A DNA stretch of 52,522 nucleotides from Candidatus Iainarchaeum sp. (GTDB taxonomy: Archaea > Micrarchaeota > Micrarchaeia > Anstonellales > Bilamarchaeaceae), in the NCBI GenBank assembly GCA_028714535.1, contig JAQTME010000008.1, forward strand, positions 1 to 52,522, given 5' to 3'. Position 1 is the first letter of the stretch; each line of letters opens with the position of its first letter. This document shows positions 51,540 to 52,522 of the stretch, piece after piece. The position numbers were made by a program, and so were the translations under genes. The notes beneath the pieces are model-generated. The model saw only the letters and a program-made list of their open reading frames with translations. It was not told the DNA's origin and made no database searches.

Positions 51540-52283
51540 ATGATTGCCAGCCTCTCCAGAGCGTTCAGTGCCTATTCCAAGAAGCCGTTCAATTTCGTGT
51601 GGTGCTCCCTCACTTACCTGATCCTGCTCATCCTCTTCACGCTCGCCTGCATCGGCATCTTCATCGTCTACTTCCTTTTCGCGTCGGTGTTCAACAAGGC
51701 AGTGAGCTTCTCTTCCATATCCACGATAATAGTCTCGACATTCGTGGTGATAATATTCCTGTTCTTCGCAAACGGCCTGAACGGCGCGCTGGCCATGTCC
51801 TACCGCAAGGCCATGGGCAAGGAGAAGACAAGCCTCGTTGCGTTCTATTCCTACGCGCTCGGCAGGGCGCCGGTCATGTTTGCGCTGATGCTGGTCCGCG
51901 ACCTCATCTGGCTGGTGGCCATAGGGCCCTTCATAGCCGCCTATGTCTATGCATTCCAGGGCATGGCGTACATGGATGCGGTGCTGGCCGCCTATGCGCT
52001 GTTCATGACCTTCATAATCCACATGCTATTCACGCCGGCATTCCTGTCAGCCGGGGCCTACGGCACGGGCATGATGGCGTCGCTGCGCAATGCCGTCAGG
52101 CTGCTGCGCAGGAAGCACATATTCTTCATATGCCTCTATGCGCTGTTCGCGCTGGTATGGCTGCTGAATTTTGTGCCGTTCATCCAGCTCGCGACGCTGT
52201 TCTTCGTCTATCCTGTGGTGTACGGGGCCATGATATCCCTGCTCGAGACCGGCATGAGGATTGAGACCGAGGAGGAAGACTGA
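51540..52283 (+). CDS. Multi-pass membrane protein
   Basis: The protein has 247 residues with about six hydrophobic helices (LTYLILLILFTLACIGIFIV, ISTIIVSTFVVIIFLFFANG, APVMFALMLVRDLIWLVAIG and others) and an acidic C-terminus (IETEEED). The layout resembles small archaeal membrane proteins of unknown function (DUF975/DUF7847-like), with SLRNAVRLLRRKH as a cytosolic basic loop. It overlaps the next gene by TGATG, so the two are probably co-translated. Confidence 0.8.
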   Translation: MIASLSRAFSAYSKKPFNFVWCSLTYLILLILFTLACIGIFIVYFLFASVFNKAVSFSSISTIIVSTFVVIIFLFFANGLNGALAMSYRKAMGKEKTSLVAFYSYALGRAPVMFALMLVRDLIWLVAIGPFIAAYVYAFQGMAYMDAVLAAYALFMTFIIHMLFTPAFLSAGAYGTGMMASLRNAVRLLRRKHIFFICLYALFALVWLLNFVPFIQLATLFFVYPVVYGAMISLLETGMRIETEEED

Positions 52284-52522
52284 TGTACCGCGTATATGAG
52301 TACGAGCCGGCAAAGAAGGCGGAGGTCGCCAAGATACTCGAGGCAGACCCGTACGCAACTGACAGCTTCGCGCGCACCGGCTACAAGGTCAAGGACGGCA
52401 GCGCGCTGAACGAGGACAAGGCGAAGTCCTACCTTTACATCTCTGCTTCAGAGGACTTCCTCAAAAAGGCCGACGCGAGGCTGAAGGGGCTAGTGGGACG
52501 CTGCAAGGAGGATGTGGAGAAG
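52283..52522 (+). CDS. Unknown protein (3' partial)
   Basis: The ATG overlaps the stop of the membrane-protein gene (TGATG) and the frame stays open to the window edge; 80 residues are seen. MYRVYEYEPAKKAEVAKILE, then DPYATDSFARTGYKVKDG and SYLYISASEDFLKKADARLK, indicates a soluble alpha-beta protein with a charged helical part. No family is recognised. Confidence 0.7.
   Translation, partial: MYRVYEYEPAKKAEVAKILEADPYATDSFARTGYKVKDGSALNEDKAKSYLYISASEDFLKKADARLKGLVGRCKEDVEK

Noticed and set aside
51486-52022. Long upstream extension of the PEP carboxylase frame
   Set aside because: It runs through the shared promoter and the reverse strand of a clear membrane-protein gene; archaeal PEPC begins at the MSTQHPDN region.
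1-52522. CRISPR arrays, insertion sequences, rRNA genes
   Set aside because: No regularly spaced repeats, transposase genes, inverted terminal repeats or rRNA-like sequence were seen by reading.

Overview
The window comes from an archaeon with a compact, GC-rich genome. The archaeal assignment rests on an archaeal-type PEP carboxylase, CDC48, RFC small subunit, RNase P component 2, Bud32, Elp3, an intron-containing tRNA-Leu without encoded CCA, a class III (pilin) signal peptide and TATA boxes about 25-30 bp upstream of start codons. The streamlined gene packing, small versions of normally larger proteins and many secreted Asn/Cys-rich proteins suggest a DPANN-type lineage (Micrarchaeota or Diapherotrites-like). 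No marker gene that would settle the lineage lies in the window.

Layout: 1-6.7 kb holds a partial large secreted Cys-rich protein, a triple zinc-ribbon protein, a small acyltransferase-like protein, a LarE-like PP-loop enzyme, a membrane-anchored Lon-type protease and a helical protein. 6.7-17.1 kb holds Elp3, a secreted protein, two tandem paralogues of unknown function, a tRNA-endonuclease-like protein, a PH-domain membrane protein, RNase HI, a DNA methylase, an unknown 364-aa protein, a YchF/Obg-type GTPase, CutA, Rnp2, PurE, a TrmI-like methyltransferase and a 2Fe-2S ferredoxin. 17.1-17.6 kb is a non-coding island with tRNA-Leu(CAA), its 109-nt intron and several hairpins and repeats. 17.6-22 kb is a MacB-like ABC system, including a 34-aa membrane peptide gene, facing a membrane protein/winged-helix pair. 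22-28.4 kb holds a coiled-coil membrane protein, a lipoprotein, DUF424 and ACT-domain proteins, a shortened NFACT protein and a roughly 1,100-aa protein ending in a caspase-like peptidase domain. 28.4-33.7 kb holds an OB-fold protein, CDC48, a site-2 protease, Bud32 and an orphan histidine kinase. 33.7-39.7 kb carries ValS and IleS, with a pilin and a zinc-finger gene between them. 39.7-52.5 kb holds a transglutaminase-like TPR protein, a KaiC-like ATPase, RFC, paralogous secreted proteins, a Cys-repeat lipoprotein, a fumarase/aspartase, malic enzyme, a secreted amidotransferase-like protein, PEP carboxylase and a membrane protein.

Two organising principles stand out. First, seven divergent gene pairs each share one AT-rich core promoter. 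It lies about midway between two start codons that are 52-55 bp apart (61 bp in one case), which implies bidirectional promoters and largely leaderless mRNAs; in several cases this spacing decides the start codon. Second, every convergent gene pair abuts or overlaps (from a 17-bp overlap to an 8-bp gap), often sharing the four bases CTAG as both stop codons, so no intergenic terminators exist there.

Functionally, the central metabolism genes (PEP carboxylase, malic enzyme, fumarase/aspartase) form a C4-acid node. Proteolysis is well represented (Lon-like, CDC48, site-2 protease, transglutaminase-like, caspase-like), as is the cell surface (lipoproteins, pilin, CARDB-like and carboxypeptidase-regulatory-like proteins). 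The most promising undescribed items are the shared-promoter architecture, the caspase-like giant protein, the 34-aa peptide in the ABC operon and the degenerate tRNA endonuclease beside an intron-bearing tRNA.
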